Positions 32,346 through 43,200 of a stretch of 64,000 nucleotides of DNA are shown here, piece after piece; within the stretch, counting starts at the first letter, position 1, and each line of letters opens with the position of its first letter. Origin of the DNA: Molanna angustata. Taxonomy: Eukaryota; Arthropoda; Insecta; Trichoptera; Molannidae. The notes beneath the pieces were generated by a model that was not told the DNA's origin, did no database searches, and saw only the letters and a list, made by a program, of their open reading frames with translations. The stretch covers positions 13,929,718 to 13,993,717 of the forward strand of contig OY754978.1 of assembly GCA_963576475.1 (NCBI GenBank), written 5' to 3'. The position numbers and the translations under genes are program-made.

Positions 32346-34164
32346 CAGTGGCGGCTGAAGACCTAAAATATTAGAGGGGCTCAATTTTTTTTTCTTGAAA
32401 GGAAATGAGTATTTAAAGGAGAAAATATTCAGTACACTTGTGAAATATCGACACAGGTGAAAAAATATTTTCATGCATATGCATGATCAGTGTTTAACGT
32501 CATTATGTTAAGCTGCAATTACAATACCTGAAAAAAAGGGGGTCGGGTGGATCATATATCATACATGTTGGATTTAGATGTTTTTGTCAGAGTCAGAGTT
32601 AAATACATCAGAATTATTGTCAAAAAGTAAACACGGAAAACAACATTCACTACACCCGCAATACGCATTCTTTTCACTACATCTGCAAAGCCATGACGTT
32701 TTTTGTTACATATTTATATTAAAACTTCGAATATATTTACGTGATTTACAATTAGGTAAAGTCTGATTTTTTTAAGAGTGCCAAAGCTCATAGAGTGACC
32801 ATGGTGTAAAAGAAAAAAATATTATGGGATTTTTTTTTATCATTTCATGATATAAAACGGTTGTAACTTTCACATGCATATATCTTCAAAACCTTCAAAT
32901 CTTTTCATACCTATTCTTACTCCCGGTACCATGCGGCTTTAATGGGTCTATATTATTAGGTATTTTCTGCAAATGTTAATGGGCATCTCCTGGGAAAGTA
33001 ATATTTAAACAAAATATTTATTTGATACTTTTTATTAGGAAAATAAAATAATACATTATGAAGTAATTAATCCTTATAATAATAAACAGTTACATATTAT
33101 TTTACAAAATAATAAATTATTTTTTACAAAATATTTACATAATAGTTCATTGAGGCAAACACACATACATAAATAATATATCTATGTAACTAATACAAAT
33201 AAATAATGGACACTTATTCTATACTAAGACGGTGATAACACATGTTTATAATAATAATTATATATCGATATTAAACAAAAAATAAAATACATAAGTTAGA
33301 AATAAAAAATGAAATTCTTAATTTAGAACACATGGTCACCATAAAAGATCAAACGTGCGCTCACTTCGAGAGATAAATACGTACTGTCGGGTTTGTTGAT
33401 GTTTGTTGTTAAGGACACCAAATGGTGTAAACCAATCAGCAACCACGAGTCTACTAATACATTTACATGCGTAAATACTATGCATTTTTTTTGTTTATGT
33501 ATAGAATTGGCACTTTAAAAAAAATCAGACTTTACTAATTTGAGATAATGAGATGATTGGCCGGGAGGCCCTTATTTTTTCACATTCACACGATCATCGT
33601 AATTAAATTAACGCGAAATTAAATTATGTATACTATTCACCGTGTACTATTGTCAAAAATTATCATAAAAAATATTAACCACAATTCGTCACTCTGCAAA
33701 AACAACATGCAAAATGGCGCGCTGTCATCAACGTGTTCATAAACACACTAATATTAATCGTGTTCATAAACACACTAATTCAATTTAATCATTTAGACCA
33801 AATACGAGATTGTTGTGTAGTAGTATATTCCGGTGAATTCATGAACATATACCTATAGGAACGTGCCCGAGAGCTCCATACATTTCGAATCATATTGCAC
33901 TGCGGCATTAGAATCAATTCTATGAGTTTACATACAATTCTTCGGGCGCAAGTACATTGTGCCCGCGGAACAAAATTTTTCATAGAATCTCGCTGTATGA
34001 AACGAACTATTGCAGTATTTTACTATTACAACCGTAGGGTGGAAACACATTTATAAAAAAAAATAATGAATTTCCAGAATTAATTTAGCACATATTTTTG
34101 GAATCCATAGACAAAATTTTTGGGAGGGCTCAGCCCGAGAGCCCCTTTGGGGGAGCCGCCACTG
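32346..34164. mobile_element. hAT-type DNA transposon, non-autonomous, 8-bp target duplication
   Basis: The ends CAGTGGCGGCT and AGCCGCCACTG are inverted copies, and ATAATTTG flanks both sides exactly (32338-32345 and 34165-34172). CAGNGGCGGC-type ends with 8-bp duplications are diagnostic of hAT (Tip100-like). The matching empty site is visible in HEL-E copy 4 as ACAATTTGTATGG near 36387. No transposase frame is found; the longest frames are 62 and 64 codons without a hAT signature. A second inverted-repeat element sits inside (32759-33532). A 21-bp word with CGTGTTCATAAACACACTAA is duplicated at 33731-33778. Confidence 0.85.
32759..33532. mobile_element. Inner inverted-repeat element with TA flanks
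   Basis: AAGTCTGATTTTTTTAAGAG with TGCCAA on the left is mirrored by TTGGCACTTTAAAAAAAATC with AGACTT on the right. TA lies directly outside both ends, as for Tc1/mariner-type insertions. The interior is non-coding. It could instead be a subterminal repeat structure of the surrounding hAT element. Confidence 0.5.
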
Positions 34165-34458
34165 ATAATTTGTATGGCAATCGCCTAAGATATCTTAGAA
34201 GACTTGATAGTTTGATAGTTAATCTCCAAACATACATACATACCATCATGCTGTTTTCATTTTCTGGGTAGAAAAAAAGACTGACCTCCATACTGTCCTA
34301 TCTTGACATACATACCTACATGTGTTGTATAGAAAACAAAATATCTTAAAATATTCAATAATTAATTTGGATTTATGGGTTTATAGTTTGGTACTTATTC
34401 TTCAACTATACATACTATTGCTATCGACAGTTGGATCTCATGTGTTCCATGCAACTAG

Positions 34459-35650
34459 TTTATATTTAAATTTTTAGTATATCGGTGACCCCTTAAAAAA
34501 ACGTCAGTCAACTTTTAGAAGTGTGTCAAAAGCACTGTCTGAAAATTGACAGTATTTTTCATACATCAATTGACTCGACAAAAAATAAAGAGGTTTGCTG
34601 TGTATAAGTTTGGAAACTCTTGATCTGGTAGCCTTTGCCCAGGGCGCCATCTTATGTTTATGTTATTATGCTAGATTTGTTTTTAAACGTTCCCTTTGGA
34701 TCCCACTCAATTGTCTTTGCTAGGACTGATGTCCTTGTGAGACGTATGATAGATCTTCCCCTCCTTTCCTTTCACAGACACATACCGTGAATTTTATCGA
34801 CGGCAATTCGAGACAACTATAATTTGTCGGCACTAAAACGTCCCTCTCTCTAATTATTTGTCTCTAACACATAACAGTCTGGTACTTCTGAATGAGAGCT
34901 TTTCACATTGGTATAGTGTAGACATTGAATTTCTGATCGAAATTAATTGACGGCAGAAATCTATTTTGGGTCATTTTTCGATCTAATTGCTACAAATAAG
35001 TACCTACAAAAGTAAAATACAATGGTTCTTTATAAGAAAAAGTTTGCATGAAATAAAAATATGAACTATCAGTATGTCATTATTAATAAGTTTATTTATG
35101 CAGTTTCGTAGTTTTCACACTGAAAACTATAATATGACAACTGAACTGTCTACCTGCGTTTTAGCCAAACCTTTGTATAACTGTATGGTTTAGCTGTTTG
35201 CACAAGACATTTAGTTGCACCAAACAAAAATGATCTGTAGTCACTAAAGTTTGGTTAGTTTAATTGTTCTGTAGTTACTTAAGTTTGGTTAGTTTAAACA
35301 TTAAATTTTGTTACTTTAAAAAAAATCAGTGCCGGTCTATTTTCGATAGTTCATTAGTGTACTTTGTGATTTCCGTTTTGATTAATGTATGTTAGATTAC
35401 CAAATCAAAAAGTCTTTAAACTATGAATAATTATTACTACGTACTTAATCAATATTTATCCATATCGATAATTCAAAATTATCAAAAATATACATTTCGT
35501 ACATAGAACTAGGTATTTAAATTTCGTGAAGCGACAACTTCGGACTCTTTTTAAGAAAACTGTGCCCATGGAGGAGTTTGACAATTGGCATTTTTAATGT
35601 TTATATGGAGAAAGAGTGCAAAATAATATGTATAAAAAATAATTAAATTA
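34459..35650. other. No gene; small tandem duplication
   Basis: TAAGTTTGGTTAGTTTAA-type units are duplicated at about 35243-35298. A somewhat less AT-rich part at 34620-34860 has no frame that I recognise. Confidence 0.4.
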
Positions 35651-36676
35651 TCCAACTGTCGATTCGTTCATGAGAATTCAATTCTCTGAATGAATCAACA
35701 TTATTAAACCAATATGCGTGTACGAAGGAACATTTTGTTTGGCGTAGTGGACTTTTTGCATGCTAATAACACCTCGCAGAGACTCCACTAGAGGCCTCGC
35801 AGCATATATGTTCCCGTAGATGGATTTACTCAGAATTCGGAGTAGAACATTTTATGTGAGTTTTGTGTGTCTGTGTGTGTCTGTCCCCCCCTGTAACTTT
35901 TGATCCGCTCAATTTACAGAGCCCAAAATTTCAAAATATATAAACTATAAGCCTCAAATTTTCAGAATATATAAACATTTATAGGCCTACAAAACTTTTA
36001 TACTCAGAATGGTGAATTTTTTTTTTCAGTCAGTGGTTATCAACTTTTGAATTTATGGTTTATTTTTCCAAATATCTCAGAAACCATAAAAGCTAGAACG
36101 CTTAAATTTGGTACAAACATATACAAATACAAAATCTCAAATAAGTTTTTTTTTTTAAAAATCCAGGGTTTCTCAATCTTTTTTATTAAGAAAAATATTT
36201 TTTTTATGATAAATTTATGAGTTTAACTGCCAATATTTCCATTTTTTTAAAAATATCAAAAAAAGCCGAAACACCACAACTAGATAATTTAATTTTCTAT
36301 ATAAAATATTAACTTTGTATTAGCACATCTCAATTTTTTTTTAAATTTTAATAAAAATTGAATTGAGTGACGACATTGCTTCATACAATTTGTATGGCAG
36401 TCGCCTACACACAATATCTAAGAAGACTAATTGTTTGATACTAATCTCCAAACATGCATCATGCTGTTTTGATATTCTTGGTAGGATCAAAGGACTGACC
36501 TCCATACTATCCTATCTTGACATACATACCTAGGTATATGTGTTGAATAGAAAACCAAATATCTTAAAATATTAAATAATTTGTATTTATGGGTTTATAG
36601 TTTGGTACTTATTCTTCAACTATACATACCTACTATCGCTATCGACAGTTGGATCTCATGTTTTACATGCAACTAG
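35651..36676 (+). mobile_element. HEL-E copy 4: full-length Helitron-like element
   Basis: The 1026-bp reference copy. It starts TCCAACTGTCGATTCG directly after A. It ends with ATCGACAGTTGGAT (36641-36654), which is the inverted start motif, a perfect hairpin CATGT-TTT-ACATG (36657-36669), then CAACTAG and a host T. A 5' terminal repeat paired with a subterminal 3' inverted copy, a 3' hairpin, a CTAG end and insertion between A and T are features of Helitron-like and Helentron-derived (HINE/DINE-1-like) non-autonomous elements. It contains TGTGTGTCTGTGTGTGTC near 35865 and several A/T runs. No Rep/helicase is encoded. Confidence 0.7.
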
Positions 36677-37849
36677 TATTAATAAATATTTCACATCTGT
36701 CCATATATTGTAAACATTCACAATGTCAAAGCCAAACGCAATTGTTTGAAATTCAAATAGAGAACATGTTCACGATAAATAAATGAAAAAATCTACTGTG
36801 AAACAGTACATTAATATGTCAAATGAAGATTTTGTACCCCATGATGAATAGGTACATGACGTTTGATGATAGATCATGTCAATTGGATTTTCAAAAAAAA
36901 GTAATGAATTACGGTCAAATTTCGACCTCAAGACGATAAATCTAAAGTAATAAAGCAATCAAAATGTTAGTGTCTGTGTGTGTGTGTGTGTGTGTTTGTC
37001 TCACGCCTTCTGAAAAACCAAGAGCATCTAAAAATCTAATTTATGTGCGAACATGTACCAGTATACCTGATGCAGTGTCACGCTAAAAATAATGCGATAA
37101 AAATGCTGAATTTTAAAAATATTTCAATAATTATTTTTTTCATACAAAATTTTCCAAGTCATATCTGTCAAAAAAGTGTACATTTTGCACGCAAATATCT
37201 GTTAGTTTAAAAGTTATAAGTACGTATTTACACAAAAAAAATATATTTTCAAGTATAACTTAGCGTTTAAGTGAAAAACATGGTGAATATTTTGTATAAT
37301 TAAAATGTATAACTTATTTTTAAAGTAAGCGTTTTGTACATAAACGCCGCCATTTTAATATCTTTTCATACAATATTTCATTTTCCTACCGAATGAATAT
37401 GTTCTTGAAAATAATAAACATTTGAAATAAATGTAATTATGAAATAATAAAATGAAACACAAGACATTACAGCAAGTTTTAAGACATATATTGTAAAAAT
37501 GTGCTTATTATTAGTAAAGATATAGGCATAATAAAATTGCATAATTTGTAAATAATATTTGATTTTTCTGACAATTTTCATTTTTATGGCACCGAACAAA
37601 CCAATGTAGGTACCTACATATTCAAAAAAGTCTCAAACCATTTGATATTTTTAACGTATTGGAATGGTTACTATGGTAACGGAAAGATTCTGATATTCAA
37701 ATAAAATTTGTTATGAATAGAATTTCTTTAGAATATTGTTGTAGGTAGGTACCTACCTACCTATTACTATTTACTTACAAATCAACAATATACTGATTTC
37801 CTATCGGAAAATTGTATGCGATGTACTCCTAAACCGTTTGTCCGATTAC
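36677..37849. other. No gene; TG run and a TAGGTA palindrome
   Basis: TG repeat at about 36973-36996. GTAGGTAGGTACCTACCTAC at 37741-37760 is a perfect 20-bp palindrome. At 37827-37860 the text CTAAACCGTTTGTCCGATTA resembles a segment I associate with insect Helitron-type repeats; it lies just before the tandem domain. Confidence 0.45.
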
Positions 37850-37859
37850 AATGAAACTT

Positions 37860-38760
37860 TGATGAATTGTCGAGCGTGTGCCCGGGATGGTTTCTGGATT
37901 TAAACTTTTTTCTTATTCTTCTTCTTCTTCGTGTATTTGGTCATTTAACCTATGAAGGGGGAGTATCCTGGGAAAAGAAGGTCCGACTGTCCCTCCATCT
38001 CTTCGCAGGTCTTCCAGGACGGTTTGTGGATTTTAACTTTTTTCTTCTTCTTCTTCATCGTGTATTTGGTTATTTTACCTATGAAGGTGGACTATCCTGG
38101 GAGAAGAAGGTCCCATTTTCCGACCATCTCTTCACAGGTTTCTGGGTTTAAACTTTTTTCTTTTTTTTCTTCATCGTGTATTTGGTCATCTTACCTATGA
38201 AGATGAACTATCCTGGGAGATGAAGATCCAATTTTCCTTCCATCTCTTCGCAGGTTTCTGGATTTAAACTATTTTCTTCTTCTTCTTCATCGTCTATTTA
38301 GTCATTTTAACTATGAAGGTGGACTAACCTGGGAGAAGAAGGTCCAATTTTCCTTCCATCTCTTCACAGGTTTCTGGATTTAAACTTTTTTCTTCTTCTT
38401 CTTCTTCATCGTGTATTTTTGGTCATTTTACCTATGAAGTTGGAGAATCCTGGGAGAAGAAGATCCAACTGTCCGTCCATCTCTTAGCAGGTCTTCCAAG
38501 ACGGTTTCTGGATATAAACTTTTTTCTTCTTCTTCTTCATCGTGCATTTGGTCATTTTACCTATGAAGGTGGACTATCCTGGGAGAAGAAGGTCCAATTT
38601 TCCTTCCATATCTTCGCAGGTATCTGGATTTGAACTTTTTTCTTCTTCTTCTTCGTGTATTTAGTCATTTTACCTATGAAGGTGGAGTATCCTGGGAAAA
38701 GAAGGTCTTTTCATCTCTTCGCGTTTCTTCCAGGATGGTTTCTGGATTTAAACTTTTCTT
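37860..38760 (+). repeat. Tandem repeat T1 (~113-129 bp, about 7 units)
   Basis: Units contain TTTCTGGATTTAAACTTTTT, a CTTCTTCTTC run, TCGTGTATTTGGTCATTTTA and CCTATGAAGGTGGACTATCC. The CCTATGAAG word starts at 37949, 38078, 38194, 38310, 38431, 38560 and 38673. Length varies mainly through the CTT run and one optional segment (GTCTTCCAGGACGG). Open frames here are repeat artefacts. Confidence 0.9.
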
Positions 38761-38817
38761 AACCGACTGAAGGGACGGGATGTAATGAAGGGAAGGGACG
38801 TAATGAGGGATTGAAGG

Positions 38818-38904
38818 GACGGGAGGTACTGAAGGGCCTGAAGGGACGGGAGGTACTGAAGGGTCTGAAGCGACGGGAGGTACTGAAGGGTCTGAAGCGA
38901 CGGG
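38818..38904 (+). repeat. 27-bp GC-richer tandem repeat
   Basis: Three units of GACGGGAGGTACTGAAGGGT with CTGAAGC, plus looser copies to the left from 38766. On the minus strand 27 bp equals nine residues and gives a repeated RPFSTSRRF peptide in one open frame, which I take as incidental. Confidence 0.85.
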
Positions 38905-39660
38905 ACTTTTTCTTTTTCTTCTTAATTTTATGTAGACCTTTAGGACAGTTTTTATACAAACTATTTCCTATAGTCTAATTCATCTTCTTCTTCTTTTATG
39001 TATACATTTGGGTCAGTTTTTATAAAAATTATTTCCTATAGTCTAATTATTCTTCTTCTTCATTTACGTAGACTTTTGGGAGAGTTTTAATACAAACTAT
39101 TTCCAATAGTCTTATTAATTTCTTTTTCTTTTATGTAGACCAAAGGTGAGTTTTTATACAAACTTTTTCTATAGTTTAATCATTATTCTTTTATATAGAC
39201 CTATGAATCAGTTTTTATATTAACTATTTCCTATAGTCTTATTCATCATCTTTTATGTAGACCTTTGGTCAGTTTTTATACAAACAATTTCCAATAGTCT
39301 AATTCTTCTTCTTCTTTTTTGTAGACCTTTGGGTGAGCTTTTATACATACTCCTATTGTCTAATTCATCTTTTTTTATGTAGATCATACTTATGTAGTCA
39401 GTTTTTACACAAACGATTTCCTTTAGTCTTTTTCTTCGTTTTCTTATTTTATGTAGAACTTGGGTGAATTTTATACAAACTATCCTATAGATTAATCTTC
39501 TTCTTCTTTTATGAAGACCTTTTGGTTTGTTTTCATACAATCTATTTCCAATAGTCTTATTCTTCTATTTTATGTATTTTAACTTATTTTACGTAGACCA
39601 TTGGGATAGTTTTTTATACAAACTATTTCGTATAGTCTTATACTTATCCTTCTCTTTTTA
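38905..39660 (+). repeat. Tandem repeat T2 (~62-83 bp, about 11 units)
   Basis: Diverged units of CTTCTTCTTTTATGTAGACC, TTTGGGTCAGTTTTTATAC and AAACTATTTCCTATAGTCTA. Identity between units is much lower than in the satellite to the right, so the array is older. The same word order reappears right of the satellite near 54480-54540. Confidence 0.8.
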
Positions 39661-39796
39661 CTCTCCACACTATGGAATAGGGGAGAGTCATGATTTCGCA
39701 AAATTTAAGCGTATTTTTTTTACATCAATTTCTCAATGGGTATCATGTAGAGAATGCACACTATGAGTTTCGTCGTGATGTGTTTGTGTGTATGGC

Positions 39797-39842
39797 GTAT
39801 ACGCTGTACGCCGTACGCCGTACGCCGTACGCCGTACGCCGT
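39797..39842 (+). repeat. TACGCCG heptamer repeat
   Basis: About five TACGCCG units follow GTATACGCTG, a GC-rich island directly left of the satellite. Confidence 0.9.
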
Positions 39843-39844
39843 AG

Positions 39845-40290
39845 CATTTATCTTTTTTGTGTCCTCTCTACAGCCCAAACTATAAGTCTGATCGACTTCA
39901 TATTAACATCATATGTGTAAAGTGCAAAGACCTAGAGCTGATAAGTTTTCCACAGACAACTTTTGATTTCTTCTCTATGAATTCATCATTTACGTTGTTT
40001 TTTTTTTGTGTCCTCTCTGCAGCCCAAACTATAAGTCCGATTGACTTCATATTGATATCACATGTGTTAAGTCCATAAACTTAGAGCTGATTAGTTTTCC
40101 ATAGACAACGGTTCATTTTTTCCCAATGTTTCTTTATGATTTCATCTATTAAAACTGAAAAAATGCTCTCACGACCTGGAAATTAGAGATATTTTAATTT
40201 GGTTTCAACTATTTATACAACACCAAGAATCTTCATAAAATTGTATTCAAAGTTGGTCAATGTTAAAAGAAAAATATTCAACGGTTTCAA
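39845..40290 (+). repeat. Diverged left edge of the 313-bp satellite
   Basis: Two blocks with GTGTCCTCTCTACAGCCCAA, TCGACTTCATATTAACATC and AGCTGATAAGTTTTCCACAG are distant relatives of the satellite words TTTGATTTCATGATATAATG and GAACTGATTAGCTTTCCATA. Similarity increases towards the array. Confidence 0.65.
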
Positions 40291-43200
40291 AAATTATATT
40301 TTATTTAATGGATATTTGTATGAAACTTATATGTAACAAGAGAATTTTTTTATATTTGGCAATGATCAGTTCATTGATTTCATATTGATAGAAGAATATT
40401 AATAGCTTGAACTTAGAACTGATTAGCTTTTCATAGATATCATATAATTTCTTCATATGATATCACGTGTAAACATTGTCAAAATGCTCTAACGCTCTTT
40501 GAAACAAAATTTATCTGCTTTTTTTAAAATATTTCATACAACATAAGCAGTCTTCACTATACTGCATTAATAGATTGTCTATCTTAACATAAAAATATAC
40601 TATCGGAAGAAAATTTATATTCCTGGTAGTAACATTTAGTATGAATAAAAATGTAATTAGATAAATTTCTATGTATGGAAACGTTTAGTAATTTGATTTC
40701 ATGTTATAATGTAAAGAGCTTGAACATAGAACTGATTAGCTTTCCATAAATAACAAAAAAAATCTTCATATGATATCACCTGTCAAAATTTGGAAAATGC
40801 TCTCGCGTTCTTTAGAACAAAATTTATCTGCTTTTTTTAAAATATTTCATACAACATAAGCATTCTTCACTATACTGCATTAATAGTTTGTTTATCTTAA
40901 CATAAAAATATACTATCGGAAGAAAATTTATATTCCTGATAGTAACATTTAGTATGAATAATAATGTAATTAGATAAATTTCTATGTATGGAAACGTGTA
41001 GTAATTTGATTTCATGATATAATGTAAAGAGCTTGAACATAGAACTGATTAGCTTTCCATAAATAACAAAAAAATTCTTCATATGATATCACCTGTCAAA
41101 ATTTGAAAAATGCTCTCGCGTTCTTTAAAACAAAATTTATCTGCTTTTTTTAAAATATTTCATACAACATAAGCATTCTTCACTATACTGCATTAATAGT
41201 TTGTTTATCTTAACATAAAAATATACTATCGGAAGAAAATTTATATTCCTGGTAGTAACATTTAGTATGAATAAAAATGTAATTAGATAAATTTCTATGT
41301 ATGGAAAAGTTCAGTAATTTGATTTCATGTTATAATGTAAAGAGCTTGAACATAGAAATGATTAGCTTTCCATAAATAACAAAAAAAATCTTCATATGAT
41401 ATCACCTGTCAAAATTTGGAAAATGCTCTCGCGTTCTTTAGAACAAAATTTATCTGCTTTTTTTAAAATATTTCATACAACATAAGCATTCTTCACTATA
41501 CTGCATTAAAAGTTTGTCTATCTTATCATAAAAATATACTATCGGAAGAAAATTTATATTCCTGATAGTAACATTTAGTATGAATAATAATGTATGTAAT
41601 TAGATAAATTTCTATGTATGGAAAAGTTCAGTATTTTGATTTCATGTTATAATGTAAAGAGCTTGAACATAGAACTGATTAGTTTTCCATAAATAACAAA
41701 AAAAATCTTCATATAATATCACGTGTCAAAATTTTGAAAATGCTCTCGCGTTCTTTAAAACAAAATTTATCTGCTTTTTTTAAAATATTTCATACAACAT
41801 AAGCATTCTTCACTATACTGCATTAATAGTTTGTTTATCTTAACATAAAAATATACTATCGGAAGAAAATTTATATTCCTGATAGTAACATTTAGTATGA
41901 ATAAAAATGTAATTAGATAAATTTCTATGTATGGAAACGTGTAGTAATTTGATTTCATGATATAATGTAAAGAGCTTGAACATAGAACTGATTAGCTTTC
42001 CATAAATAACAAAAAAATTCTTCATATGATATCACCTGTCAAAATTTGAAAAATGCTCTCGCGTTCTTTAAAACAAAAATTATCAGCTTTTTTTAAAATA
42101 TTTCATACAACATAAGCATTCTTCACTATACTGCTTTAATAGTTTGTCTATCTTAACATAAAAATATACTATCGGAAGAAAATTTATATTCCTGGTAGTA
42201 ACATTTAGTATGAATAAAAATGTAATTAGATAAATTTCTATGTATGGAAAAGTTCAGTAATTTGATTTCATGTTATAATGTAAAGAGCTTGAACATAGAA
42301 CTGATTAGCTTTCCATAAATAACAAAAAAAATCTTCATATGATATCACCTGTCAAAATTTGGAAAATGCTCTCGCGTTCTTTAGAACAAAATTTATCTGC
42401 TTTTTTTAAAATATTTCATACAACATAAGCATTCTACACCATACTGCATTAAAAGTTTGTCTATCTTATCATAAAAATATACTATCAGAAGAAAATTTAT
42501 ATTCCTGATAGTAACATTTAGTATGAATAATAATGTAATTAGATAAATTTCTATGTATGGAAAAGTTCAGTAATTTGATTTCATGTTATAATGTAAAGAG
42601 CTTGAACATAGAACTGATTAGTTTTCCATAAATAACAAAAAAAATCTTCATATAATATCACGTGTCAAAATTTTGAAAATGCTCTCGCGTTCTTTAAAAC
42701 AAAATTTATCTGCTTTTTTTAAAATATTTCATACAACATAAGCATTCTTCACTATACTGCATTAATAGTTTGTCTATCTTAACATAAAAATATACTATCG
42801 GAAGAAAATTTATATTCCTGGTAGTAACATTTAGTATGAATAAAAATGTAATTAGATAAATTTCTATGTATGGAAAAGTTCAGTAATTTGATTTCATGTT
42901 ATAATGTAAAGAGCTTGAACATAGAACTGATTAGCTTTCCATAAATAACAAAAAAAATCTTCATATGATATCACCTGTCAAAATTTGGAAAATGCTCTCG
43001 CGTTCTTTAGAACAAAATTTATCTGCTTTTATTAAAATATTTCATACAACATAAGCATTCTTCACCATACTGCATTAAAAGTTTGTCTATCTTATCATAA
43101 AAATATACTATCGGAAGAAAATTTATATTCCTGATAGTAACATTTAGTATGAATAATAATGTAATTAGATAAATTTCTATGTATGGAAACGTGTAGTAAT

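Larger units (their letters stand above)
31780..34458 (+). mobile_element. HEL-E copy 3, split by SINE-A and hAT
   Basis: Sequence at 31780-31828, 32022-32345 and 34165-34458 lines up in order with 36022-36676 of the uninterrupted copy. It keeps ATCGACAGTTGGATCTCATG and ends CTAG (34455-34458) followed by T. About 375 bp of the 5' end is missing, including the TCCAACTGTCGAT start. The two insertions account for about 2 kb of the span. Confidence 0.7.

Noticed and set aside
38759..38959. Repetitive RPFSTSRRF protein
   Set aside because: Only three clean 27-bp units, no start context or continuation; best explained as a tandem DNA repeat.
39797..39842. Telomere-like repeat
   Set aside because: The unit is TACGCCG, not the insect TTAGG type, and only about five units occur.
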